Assembly: GCA_030610725.1 (NCBI GenBank)
Contig: JAUWRE010000050.1
Span: forward strand, 1-7,242
DNA length: 7,242 bases
Origin: Candidatus Aerophobota bacterium
GTDB lineage: Bacteria; Aerophobota; Aerophobia; Aerophobales; AE-B3A
Direction of reading: 5' to 3'
The first letter of the stretch is position 1, and every line of letters begins with the position of its first letter. The notes beneath the pieces were generated by a model. It made no database searches. It was given only the letters and a program-made list of their open reading frames with translations, and was not told the origin of the DNA. Below are positions 1-5,632 of the stretch, in pieces. The position numbers were made by a program, and so were the translations under genes.

Positions 1-47
1 ACCCAAATAACGGTATAGGCCGCAAAAAGATAAACAAGATTTCCCAT
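1..47 (-). CDS. ccmD: CcmD-like small membrane protein, 5' end only
   Basis: Fifteen codons are visible before the window edge, starting from an ATG at 47 that directly abuts the ccmC stop codon. The ribosome binding site AGGAGG (60..55) lies 7 nt upstream, inside the end of ccmC. The visible residues read MGNLVYLFAAYTVIW, the typical beginning of CcmD-type proteins: a tiny single-pass membrane protein whose first helix starts with a Y-x-x-x-A-Y-x-x-x-W pattern. In the family, CcmD associates with CcmC and the CcmAB ATPase and helps release heme-loaded CcmE. The position immediately after ccmC supports the call. The rest of the gene is outside the window, so length and C-terminus cannot be judged. 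Confidence 0.7.
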   Translation of the reverse strand, partial: MGNLVYLFAAYTVIW

Positions 48-734
48 TTAACTTCCTCCTGACGTTGTTTTGAAATGTTCTATCTCATCCTTAATCTTCT
101 CCAATTCAATTCTCAAGAGAAGCAGATAGATAAAGAAGAGAGTAAAAGCAGCCAGGCACACAAACATGGTATAGAGCATAGGAGGAGCTAATCCTCCTCC
201 GCTTGCTCCGGCTGCAATTACCGGACCCGGGTGCTGGACCCTCCACCATCGAATGGACATAAAAACAATGGGAACATCAAAGAATCCTATGATGGCAAAG
301 ACAGCGGCAAACCTGGCCCCCCGGGAGCCCTCGCTGTAGGCTCTTAGCATTAGATAGGCTACGTAAATCAACCAGAGAACTAGAGTGGTGGTTAGGCGAG
401 AATCCCACGTCCACCAGGTATACCAGATAGGTCTAGCCCAGATAGATCCGGTTATGAGAGCCAGAGTGGTGAGTACCACCCCGATCTCAGCTGAACAGTA
501 GGCGAGAATGTCCCAGCGACGGCTTCTGCTCCTTAGATACAGGATACTGGCTAGAAAGACAACAAAGAAGGCCAGAAAGGCCACCCAGGCAGAAGAGACA
601 TGAAAATAGAATATCCTCTGTACGTCCCCCATATTTGCATCTGTAGGAGCATAGATAAAGGCCATATAGAGGCCTGTAAGCATGAAGGTCAAAGCCAAAA
701 AGCCGATTACCTCTCTTTTCCGTAGAGATTTCAT
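48..734 (-). CDS. ccmC: Heme exporter / heme-handling protein CcmC
   Basis: This 228-residue polytopic membrane protein (about six helices) of the heme-handling protein family presents heme to the chaperone CcmE in System I cytochrome c maturation. The diagnostic tryptophan-rich WWD segment is at residues 104-115 (WYTWWTWDSRLT), on a predicted periplasmic loop. Two conserved histidines flank it, H45 (in FYFHVSSAW) and H168 (in WWRVQHP), matching the axial heme ligands of CcmC. Length is normal for the family. The ATG at 734 overlaps the stop of the upstream gene by 4 nt (ATGA) and has a strong GGGAGG site (746..741) 6 nt upstream, so translational coupling is likely. The related CcsA/ResC and CcmF proteins also carry WWD motifs, but the short length and two-histidine layout indicate CcmC. 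Confidence 0.95.
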   Translation of the reverse strand: MKSLRKREVIGFLALTFMLTGLYMAFIYAPTDANMGDVQRIFYFHVSSAWVAFLAFFVVFLASILYLRSRSRRWDILAYCSAEIGVVLTTLALITGSIWARPIWYTWWTWDSRLTTTLVLWLIYVAYLMLRAYSEGSRGARFAAVFAIIGFFDVPIVFMSIRWWRVQHPGPVIAAGASGGGLAPPMLYTMFVCLAAFTLFFIYLLLLRIELEKIKDEIEHFKTTSGGS

Positions 735-1948
735 TTTTGTCCTCCCTTTTTGACCAGTTTCTCCATAATCTTGACTAATCTTTCTTTGAATTCTTGGCGC
801 ATTTCCTTGTATGCGTCCTGCCTAATTTCCTTTGCCTCAAATTGATCATCTAAATGAGCAATAAGGGAAAGTAAAGTTTTTTTCTTAGCTTTTAGATATT
901 CCTCTGTTTGCGGTAGGGATTCTGTCTTGGTTATTTTCACAGGAGCTCCCTTTTCCTCTTTTTTCTTCAAAAGAGAATAAGAAATCCCTATCATAACAGA
1001 AGCTAGAATTGCCATAACTGCGAGAAGCCCAGTGTGTCGCGGCCAAACAAAAGGTAGCTGGCTTATTTTGAAGCTTATTTCGCTGGAGGCAGGTATTCCT
1101 TCCCCCCCCAGAGCCACGTATTGCCTCCCCTGTATTTCCAGAGGTCCCTCCAGAGTGAGGCTCTCACCGGAAAGTTCAAAGGGAGCGGGAGCCAGAATGT
1201 AAAAGGCCGCCGTGCGGTATTGAAAGAATTTATTGACAAGGGAGCTCCTACCCCCGTAGGGGAGTCTATACTGCAACAATACTTTCTTTAACCCCGGCTT
1301 CAGGTCCATAGAATCACTCAGTCCGTACTCGCTCTGGCTGACGCAACATTCCATAAGTCCCTCTACATATTGGATATCCTGGTAGCCTGCCGGCAAAGGT
1401 ATTCTAAGCACCTCACGTGCACCGGAGGCTTGATTTTTCGTCCCCACATAAGTCCTATCTCCGCTATTACGGAATGTTATGGACTCACTGATCAAAAGGG
1501 CCCCCTTTTCAGCCTTTTCTATAATAATATGATCTATAGCTATTTCCACTTTCTCAGCACTGGCAGTGGCATCATAGACAACTAAGTCTAGAGCCAACAG
1601 GGTCTGATTCTCCTCAAAACTTACAGTAGCGCTGGTATATTCGCCTCCCTGGTAGTTTAAATAAAGATAGTAGGTGTAAACTGCCTCAGTTGATAAATCA
1701 GGAAATTCAAAGGTGCCGGAGGCATCACTCTGGCTAATGAGACTTTCCTCTTCAGAGTTCTCTTTATGAACATAGAGGATAACCTCTTGATTCTCTACGC
1801 TGCCTCCAGCCGGCGTCTCATTAATAATAGTTCCCCTGATAATCCCTCTGGTTAAGCCTTTCTCCTCTGCCGCTATGAGGGTATTGCCAAGAAGAAAAAA
1901 TAGTAGTAAACAGCTGGCCACTATCAAATTTCTGCTTATTTTAACCAT
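731..1948 (-). CDS. Membrane-anchored beta-domain protein of the ccm operon, possible accessory heme-lyase subunit
   Basis: This 405-residue protein has no gene name that I recognise. Residues 1-27 form a signal peptide (KISRN, then a hydrophobic core, then AA-EE). Residues about 34-125 look like an Ig-like carboxypeptidase-regulatory-type beta domain (GIIRGTIIN start, SDASGTFEFPDL turn). Residues about 130-296 form a second beta-rich region with a vicinal cysteine pair, C201-C202. A transmembrane helix at about 306-327 is followed by a basic stretch and a charged helical cytoplasmic tail. Residues 355-395 of the tail share the spacing of the CcmI-like neighbour (LDDQFEAKEI..DAYKEMRQEF). The ATG at 1948 overlaps the upstream stop by 1 nt (TAATG), with AAAGGTGAG upstream. 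Lying between ccmI-like and ccmC, it probably acts at the periplasmic face in heme attachment or apocytochrome handling. That role is inferred from position only. Confidence 0.8.
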   Translation of the reverse strand: MVKISRNLIVASCLLLFFLLGNTLIAAEEKGLTRGIIRGTIINETPAGGSVENQEVILYVHKENSEEESLISQSDASGTFEFPDLSTEAVYTYYLYLNYQGGEYTSATVSFEENQTLLALDLVVYDATASAEKVEIAIDHIIIEKAEKGALLISESITFRNSGDRTYVGTKNQASGAREVLRIPLPAGYQDIQYVEGLMECCVSQSEYGLSDSMDLKPGLKKVLLQYRLPYGGRSSLVNKFFQYRTAAFYILAPAPFELSGESLTLEGPLEIQGRQYVALGGEGIPASSEISFKISQLPFVWPRHTGLLAVMAILASVMIGISYSLLKKKEEKGAPVKITKTESLPQTEEYLKAKKKTLLSLIAHLDDQFEAKEIRQDAYKEMRQEFKERLVKIMEKLVKKGGQK

Positions 1949-2331
1949 TATTCTTTCTCACCTTTGTCTCGGTTCTTTATTCGGCGCATTCTGAGAATTT
2001 CCCGTTCAATTTCTTGGTCAATTTCTTCTTTATTCTCCTTTTCTCTAGGTTTTCCAAGTTCTAGTTGTTCGGTCTCCTTGAGCAGGGCTACAGATGCCCT
2101 CTCTAGCTTAGAACGTAACCTTTCATAATCTTGCTGAGACAGCTTGCCCATCCTGTAGTCAAGCTCCAACTCCTTGAGATCCAGGTAACTAGATTCCTTT
2201 TGCAGTAGAAGTTGAGCAAGTTGGTCCTTGACAGAACTTTTCTTTTCCGTATCTTCTACCCCTTTTGCCAAAGGATAAACTATGACCGTGAACACCAGGA
2301 CGCTAATGACAATCAAGAATACGATGAGCAT
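1948..2331 (-). CDS. CcmI-like protein, N-terminal module only (no TPR domain)
   Basis: This is a 127-residue protein with one membrane helix at residues 2-20 and a cytoplasmic coiled-coil region. Residues about 36-90 carry the pattern of the CcmI N-terminal domain: LLLQKESSYLDLKELELDYR, then MGKLSQQDYERLR. A strongly charged tail (residues 93-127) follows. Classical CcmI is roughly three times longer, with a periplasmic TPR domain that binds the apocytochrome C-terminus; here that domain is absent. In E. coli-type systems CcmI works with CcmF and CcmH in the heme lyase, and the gene sits just after ccmF-ccmH, which fits. The ATG at 2331 is preceded by GAGGAG with a 9-nt spacer. The gene follows a 100-nt gap after ccmH and overlaps the next gene by 1 nt. 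The family assignment rests on pattern similarity and context. Confidence 0.72.
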   Translation of the reverse strand: MLIVFLIVISVLVFTVIVYPLAKGVEDTEKKSSVKDQLAQLLLQKESSYLDLKELELDYRMGKLSQQDYERLRSKLERASVALLKETEQLELGKPREKENKEEIDQEIEREILRMRRIKNRDKGEKE

Positions 2332-2374
2332 TTTAAGGCTCTCCTCAATTCCAAAATCTACATCTCCGCTTGAC

Positions 2375-2419
2375 CGCAGGTCTTGCTTATCTGGCAGGCA
2401 TTGGAAAAGACTACCTGCG
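2375..2419 (-). other. Possible intercistronic mRNA stem-loop between ccmH and the CcmI-like gene
   Basis: The 100-nt gap 2332-2431 is the only sizeable spacer inside the ccm operon. It contains an imperfect inverted repeat: CGCAGGTCTT (2375-2384) against AAGAC-tac-CTGCG (2407-2419), a 10-bp stem with a 3-nt bulge and a 22-nt loop. A smaller hairpin, CTGAG-TTTTT-CTCAG, spans the ccmH stop codon (2421-2435). No T-run follows either stem on the minus strand, so neither looks like a Rho-independent terminator. They could be a processing or stability element, or chance. No small reading frame of note is present in the gap. Confidence 0.3.
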
Positions 2420-2431
2420 CCTGAGAAAAAC

Positions 2432-2908
2432 TCAGAACTTAAATTCCTCCAGTTCCTTTTTCAGCTTATCAGTATACTTTTTATCCCGTTGGCCTTGGCC
2501 AGTGTTTTTTCTTTTCGGTTCTTCAAACTTTCCCCGCAAAGCCCATTTGGCAATAGCCAGCCAGATAATCCCTGCTCCCAAACCCATAACTAAAAAAGGA
2601 GCAACCCAGGCGATTAGATTGAATCCCTTCTTGCCGGGAGCAGCCAGAACTTTTTCGCCGTATTGGTTAATAAAATAGTTGATGATTTGATCCTTGTCCT
2701 GACCTTCATCAATCATTTCCTCTATTAGCACTCTCATCTCCCTGGCCGATTCCATCTCGCACACATCCAGCATCTTGCCACAGCCGCAGGGACAAATAAG
2801 CTCGCTGGCAACGTCGTCCACCGTGAGTGCTAAGGCTAGGTTAACAAAAATAAATAGACTCAAAAGAAAAAACAGCAAAATGAAAGTCACTATCCTCTTA
2901 GACCTCAC
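2432..2908 (-). CDS. ccmH: Cytochrome c maturation thiol-oxidoreductase subunit CcmH, variant cysteine motif
   Basis: This 158-residue protein has a basic n-region and signal/anchor helix (residues 1-28), a small periplasmic helical domain, a C-terminal membrane helix (about 97-121) and a charged tail. The family pattern is clear after the cysteine site: QIINYFINQYGEKVLAAP, then GFNLIAWVAPF. CcmH proteins reduce or hold the apocytochrome heme-binding thiols for CcmF. The usual LRCxxCQN site is replaced by LICPCGCGKMLDVC, with cysteines at 39, 41, 43 and 50, so no canonical CxxC is formed at the expected place. The GTG start at 2908 is chosen because it keeps the basic residues of the signal sequence; it overlaps the end of ccmF by 11 nt. 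A GTG at 2890 is an alternative but would remove the positive charges. Confidence 0.9.
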   Translation of the reverse strand: MRSKRIVTFILLFFLLSLFIFVNLALALTVDDVASELICPCGCGKMLDVCEMESAREMRVLIEEMIDEGQDKDQIINYFINQYGEKVLAAPGKKGFNLIAWVAPFLVMGLGAGIIWLAIAKWALRGKFEEPKRKNTGQGQRDKKYTDKLKKELEEFKF

Positions 2909-4889
2909 CTTTCTTCATCTCCCGTATATAGTGCATAGCTAGCTGCAGTTTTTCTCTTTTGCCCAGCCACATAGCCAGAATTGTCCCTCCCACAAGTACA
3001 ACTCCTCCCAGCCACATCCACATAATCAAAGGACTGATAACTACTTTAAAGGTGGCCGAACCATCCTCACTGTATTGGGTAAGAATAACATATAAATCTT
3101 CTTTCAAGGTGGAGCGAAGGGCAACCTCAGTAAGGGTTTGTTCCTGATTTGTATAAAAATTCTTCTCTGGCCGCAAGGAACCGATCTTTTTCCCTCCTCT
3201 ATAGACAGCAAGAGTAGCACTAGTAATGTATTTGTTCTGGGTGGGATAGCTGTCGACACTTACCAATTCTAGCTGGTAGTCTTTGATGGTGAACGATTCT
3301 CCTTTTCTTATAGTTTCTACCTTTTCCACTTTGAAGGCTGAGGAGCCAGTAATCCCTACAAAAAGACAGACCATCCCTATGTGGATGATGTAACCTCCAT
3401 ACCTTCTCTTATTTCTGGTAATCAAACTGAAGAAAGACTTCAGATATCCCTCTTTGGTCATCTCTTTTCGTGCCCTAGCTCCCCTGGCAAATTCAATAAT
3501 TATGGTGGCAGCCACAAAAATAGCCAGAACAAAAGAAATAAGGGCGTAGGGATGCTGTATTGTCCAACGAAGTATGACCACGCCTCCTATAATACTTATT
3601 ATAAAAGGATAGAGAAAGTTCTTTCTCAAATTCTTGCCCGAAGCTTTTCGCCAACTGATTAGAGGACAGATAGCGGTGAGTAAAAGAAGAGCAAGTCCGA
3701 TAGGAATCATAATCTGATTATAAAAAGGCGGACCAACGGTAATCTTTGTTCCTCGCACTGCCTCGGATATCAGAGGGAAGATGGTTCCCCAGAAAATGGC
3801 AAAGGCAGCTCCCACCAGGATCAAATTGTTAAACAGAAAGGTGCTCTCCCGGGAAAGAAGGGAATCGAGCTCATTCTCACCCTTAAGCAAATTTCGCCGA
3901 CTTAGTAAGAGAGTAAAAGAAAGAATAAGAATTAAGCCAATGAAAGTAAGGAAGAGTACCCCCAGCAACGGTGACAAAGCAAAGCTGTGGACAGAAGAGA
4001 GAATCCCACTTCGGACAATGAAGGTGCCAAAGATTGTCAGAGCAAAGGTTATTATGATCAACACCATATTCCATACTTTAAGCATACCTCTCCTCTCCTG
4101 AATCATCACCGAATGAAGATATGCGGTAGCCGTCAACCATGGTATGAGAGAGGCATTTTCCACAGGATCCCAGGCCCAATAGCCTCCCCATCCCAGTTCC
4201 ATATAAGCCCACTGGGCGCCAAGCAGATTACCTACGCTTAAGCAAAGCCAGGAAAAAAGAACCCACTTTCTTGTGCTAATAATCCAGATATTCCCCAGTT
4301 TCCTGGTCATAAGCGCCGCTATGGCAAAGGCAAAGGGAACACTGAAGCCCACATACCCCAGGAATACGGCGGGAGGATGTAATACCATTCCCGGATTCTG
4401 CAAAAGGGGATTTAGACCTCTCCCGTCAGAAGGGAGAAAAGAGAGCAGCTGGAAAGGTTTGCTGACAAAAATGAGCAGAATAAGAAAGAAGAGAGAAATG
4501 CCCATCATTGTCGCCGATACATAGGGCATAAGCTCTTTGTTCTTCCGCCGGTTTTGGATTATGAGGATGCCAGCAAAGACGACAAGCAGCCATTCCCATA
4601 GTAGAAGAGAGCCTTCCTGGCCCGCCCAAAAAGCTGACAGCCGATAGACAAGGGATAGGTTCGCACTAGAGTGTTCAGCCACATATTGAAGATGAAAGTC
4701 ATTGACCACAAAACTATAGATGAGGATTACTCCAGCCAAACTGACCAACCCACATACAGCAAGAACAGCATTCTGGCTGCTTTTAATCCACTTGAGGCTT
4801 TTGGTTCTTACCCCTTTAGCAATGGCTAGGAGTGAATAAACACAGACAAAAAGAGCCAGTATCAGCGAAAAGAATCCGAGAGTACCCAT
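2898..4889 (-). CDS. ccmF: Heme lyase subunit CcmF
   Basis: This 663-residue polytopic membrane protein of about normal family length is the core of the System I heme lyase, which ligates heme from CcmE to the CxxCH thiols of apocytochromes at the periplasmic face. The WWD motif is at 234-251 (GWGGYWAWDPVENASLIP). Four histidines at family positions are visible: H171 (LHPP), H259 (AYLHS), H301 (SSVHSFA) and H503 (GGYIIHIG), matching the P-His pair and heme b ligands of characterised CcmF. An AEHSS motif is at 71-75. A periplasmic beta region follows at about 520-615, before a final helix. The ATG at 4889 has AAGGAG (4905..4900) 10 nt upstream. It is the first full gene of the ccm operon here and overlaps ccmH at its end. 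Confidence 0.97.
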   Translation of the reverse strand: MGTLGFFSLILALFVCVYSLLAIAKGVRTKSLKWIKSSQNAVLAVCGLVSLAGVILIYSFVVNDFHLQYVAEHSSANLSLVYRLSAFWAGQEGSLLLWEWLLVVFAGILIIQNRRKNKELMPYVSATMMGISLFFLILLIFVSKPFQLLSFLPSDGRGLNPLLQNPGMVLHPPAVFLGYVGFSVPFAFAIAALMTRKLGNIWIISTRKWVLFSWLCLSVGNLLGAQWAYMELGWGGYWAWDPVENASLIPWLTATAYLHSVMIQERRGMLKVWNMVLIIITFALTIFGTFIVRSGILSSVHSFALSPLLGVLFLTFIGLILILSFTLLLSRRNLLKGENELDSLLSRESTFLFNNLILVGAAFAIFWGTIFPLISEAVRGTKITVGPPFYNQIMIPIGLALLLLTAICPLISWRKASGKNLRKNFLYPFIISIIGGVVILRWTIQHPYALISFVLAIFVAATIIIEFARGARARKEMTKEGYLKSFFSLITRNKRRYGGYIIHIGMVCLFVGITGSSAFKVEKVETIRKGESFTIKDYQLELVSVDSYPTQNKYITSATLAVYRGGKKIGSLRPEKNFYTNQEQTLTEVALRSTLKEDLYVILTQYSEDGSATFKVVISPLIMWMWLGGVVLVGGTILAMWLGKREKLQLAMHYIREMKKGEV

Positions 4890-4890
4890 G

Positions 4891-5016
4891 CTAAACGATC
4901 TCCTTTACTATTCTTCTGTAAACTTTCTTGCCCTCTGGAAAAATAAATCTATGTTTTTCCTCCCCCTTCTCTTTCTTGGGAGAAAACTTACCCCCTCTTC
5001 CTTCCCTCTCCCCCAT
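4891..5016 (-). CDS. Short reading frame abutting ccmF, probably a gene remnant or repeat-derived
   Basis: This is a 41-codon frame from ATG 5016 to TAG 4893..4891, ending 1 nt before the ccmF start (TAG-C-ATG). Its first third lies inside the hairpin repeat 4991-5039 and encodes low-complexity MGEREGRGG. Its last third (FIFPEGKKVYRRIVKEIV) reads like an ordinary protein C-terminus. No Shine-Dalgarno sequence precedes the ATG, and the frame stays open upstream only to a TAA near 5067. It may be the tail of a former gene upstream of ccmF that was cut by the repeat, or a short coupled leader. I do not recognise the sequence, and it could be non-coding. Confidence 0.22.
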   Translation of the reverse strand: MGEREGRGGKFSPKKEKGEEKHRFIFPEGKKVYRRIVKEIV

Positions 5017-5039
5017 GGGGAGAGGATTGAGGTGAGGGG
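4991..5039. repeat. G/C-rich hairpin repeat of dispersed intergenic type
   Basis: The core is CCTCTCCCC (5005-5013), loop CAT, and GGGGAGAGG (5017-5025), a perfect 9-bp stem. It is extended by outer arms CCCCTC (4992-4997) and GAGGGG (5034-5039). Elements of the form CCCTCTCCCC..GGGGAGAGG..GAGGTGAGGGG are familiar as multicopy intergenic repeats in many environmental bacterial genomes. Only one copy is in this window, so dispersal is inferred. There is no T-run directly after the stem on either strand, which argues against a simple terminator. On the minus strand its right flank is a nearly pure purine tract. Confidence 0.65.
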
Positions 5040-5048
5040 AAAAGGAAA

Positions 5049-5085
5049 TTCCTATACTATCAAGTTAGCTCATAGCTGATAGGAA
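5049..5085. repeat. A/T-rich dyad upstream of ccmF
   Basis: TTCCTAT (5049-5055) and ATAGGAA (5079-5085) are perfect 7-bp inverted arms. They enclose a second overlapping dyad, CTATCA (5057-5062) with TGATAG (5077-5082), and an AGCT-cat-AGCT core (5067-5077). It lies between the terminator and ccmF, where a promoter for the ccm operon is expected, so it could be an operator. It could equally be a degenerate repeat, since AGCTAT/GATAGC-type repeats are common between genes. No known regulator site is recognised. Confidence 0.35.
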
Positions 5086-5103
5086 AACCAAAACAAAGTT
5101 CAA
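5076..5103 (-). promoter_or_regulatory. Weak candidate sigma70-type promoter for the ccm operon
   Basis: A promoter is expected between the terminator at 5171-5197 and ccmF. The best match I find is TTGAAC (5103..5098), a 16-nt spacer and TATCAG (5081..5076), which is 4/6 at both boxes. It overlaps the 5049-5085 dyad. The match is weak and A+T-rich sequence gives such hits by chance; it would leave a long leader of about 180 nt through the hairpin repeat. Treat it as a guess. Confidence 0.18.
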
Positions 5104-5170
5104 GATAGCTTTGATTAGGACGCAGATTTTCGCAAATATATGTCCCAAAAGGAAATTCTGTTATTGAAAT

Positions 5171-5197
5171 AAAAAAGGCTGGGAAATGCCCCAGTCC
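5171..5197 (-). terminator. Rho-independent terminator downstream of the aldolase remnant
   Basis: On the minus strand, GGACTGGG (5197..5190), loop GCATTT and CCCAGCC (5183..5177) form a 7-bp G/C-rich stem with one bulged A. It is followed directly by TTTTTT (5176..5171). It lies about 30 nt after the stop of the aldolase remnant, where the terminator of that gene would be. It should stop transcription from leuS-comEA before the ccm operon, implying a separate promoter for ccmF. Confidence 0.8.
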
Positions 5198-5227
5198 AAC
5201 CACATCAAATCTCACAGCATTCCTCGC

Positions 5228-5458
5228 TTACATCCTCCCACTGGAGCCACAAACCCTTATTCTCTCTTTTACCACTTTCTTAATTTTTCCCAACTCTCCT
5301 TCCACACAGACACCCTTTGGATGAGCAAACTCAACCACTCTTCTGGCTAAAGCGATATTCTCTTTTAGCTTTAAAGCTGAGCCATCAATCATTACTGAAG
5401 GATAGCCTTTTTCAACACATTCAGCACATAGCTCGAAGCTGGTGGAGTGATCCAGGTG
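5228..5458 (-). pseudogene. Remnant of a class II fructose-bisphosphate aldolase
   Basis: One open frame of 76 codons matches the middle of class II (zinc) aldolases. It starts HLDHSTSFELCAEC, where the family has HLDHGSSFE with the catalytic Asp and a zinc-ligand His, and continues GYPSVMIDGSALKLKENIAL and VVEFAHPKGV, then VEGELG. The first third of the enzyme is missing: in-frame TAA and TGA codons (5467..5462) sit directly before the first His. After VEGELG the frame loses the family's GGxED segment and ends about 20 residues later at TAA 5230..5228. All C-terminal zinc and phosphate-binding parts are absent. It therefore cannot be an active aldolase. Its terminator appears intact. A related ketose-bisphosphate aldolase (for example tagatose type) is possible, because the fragment does not separate these. 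Confidence 0.8.
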
Positions 5459-5632
5459 ACCTCATTACCCCTTTGAATTTTTTCAAAGAAAGCCCTTCTC
5501 TTACTACATTTTTTTACTCTATCCAACAATTTTTTCACCTCATCTTCTGATTCACAAGGGATGCTTATAAAAAATCCCCCTAAAGTTTTTCATAATTCAA
5601 GACATATACGACACTGAAATTAAATAATAAAC
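5459..5632 (-). other. Degenerate A/T-rich stretch between comEA and the aldolase remnant
   Basis: This stretch holds no intact gene. On the minus strand a frame open from 5589 to a TAA at 5392 (65 codons, no convincing start or ribosome binding site) reads GGFFISIPCESEDEVKKLLD and continues lysine-rich. It overlaps the aldolase remnant in another frame. The composition looks protein-like, so it may be debris of a second gene or of the aldolase 5' region after frameshifts. I do not recognise it. Confidence 0.35.

Noticed and set aside
1370..1585. Plus-strand frames such as 1370-1585, 2282-2593, 3381-3662 and 6187-6624.
   Set aside because: They lie antisense within strong minus-strand genes or repeats, show no family motifs or ribosome binding sites, and their composition is that of complementary shadows.
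4991..5039. G/C-rich hairpin considered as a terminator before ccmF.
   Set aside because: No T-run follows the stem on the minus strand, and the better terminator is at 5171-5197; a repeat element explains the sequence.
5317..5550. Plus-strand 77-codon frame in the comEA-ccmF gap.
   Set aside because: It is antisense to the recognisable aldolase remnant and resembles no protein family.
5392..5589. Minus-strand frame with GGFFISIPCESEDEVKKLLD suggested a glyoxalase/VOC-like fragment.
   Set aside because: The resemblance is limited to one helix-like stretch, no VOC metal ligands or DPDG motif are visible, and there is no start signal; listed only as unrecognised debris.
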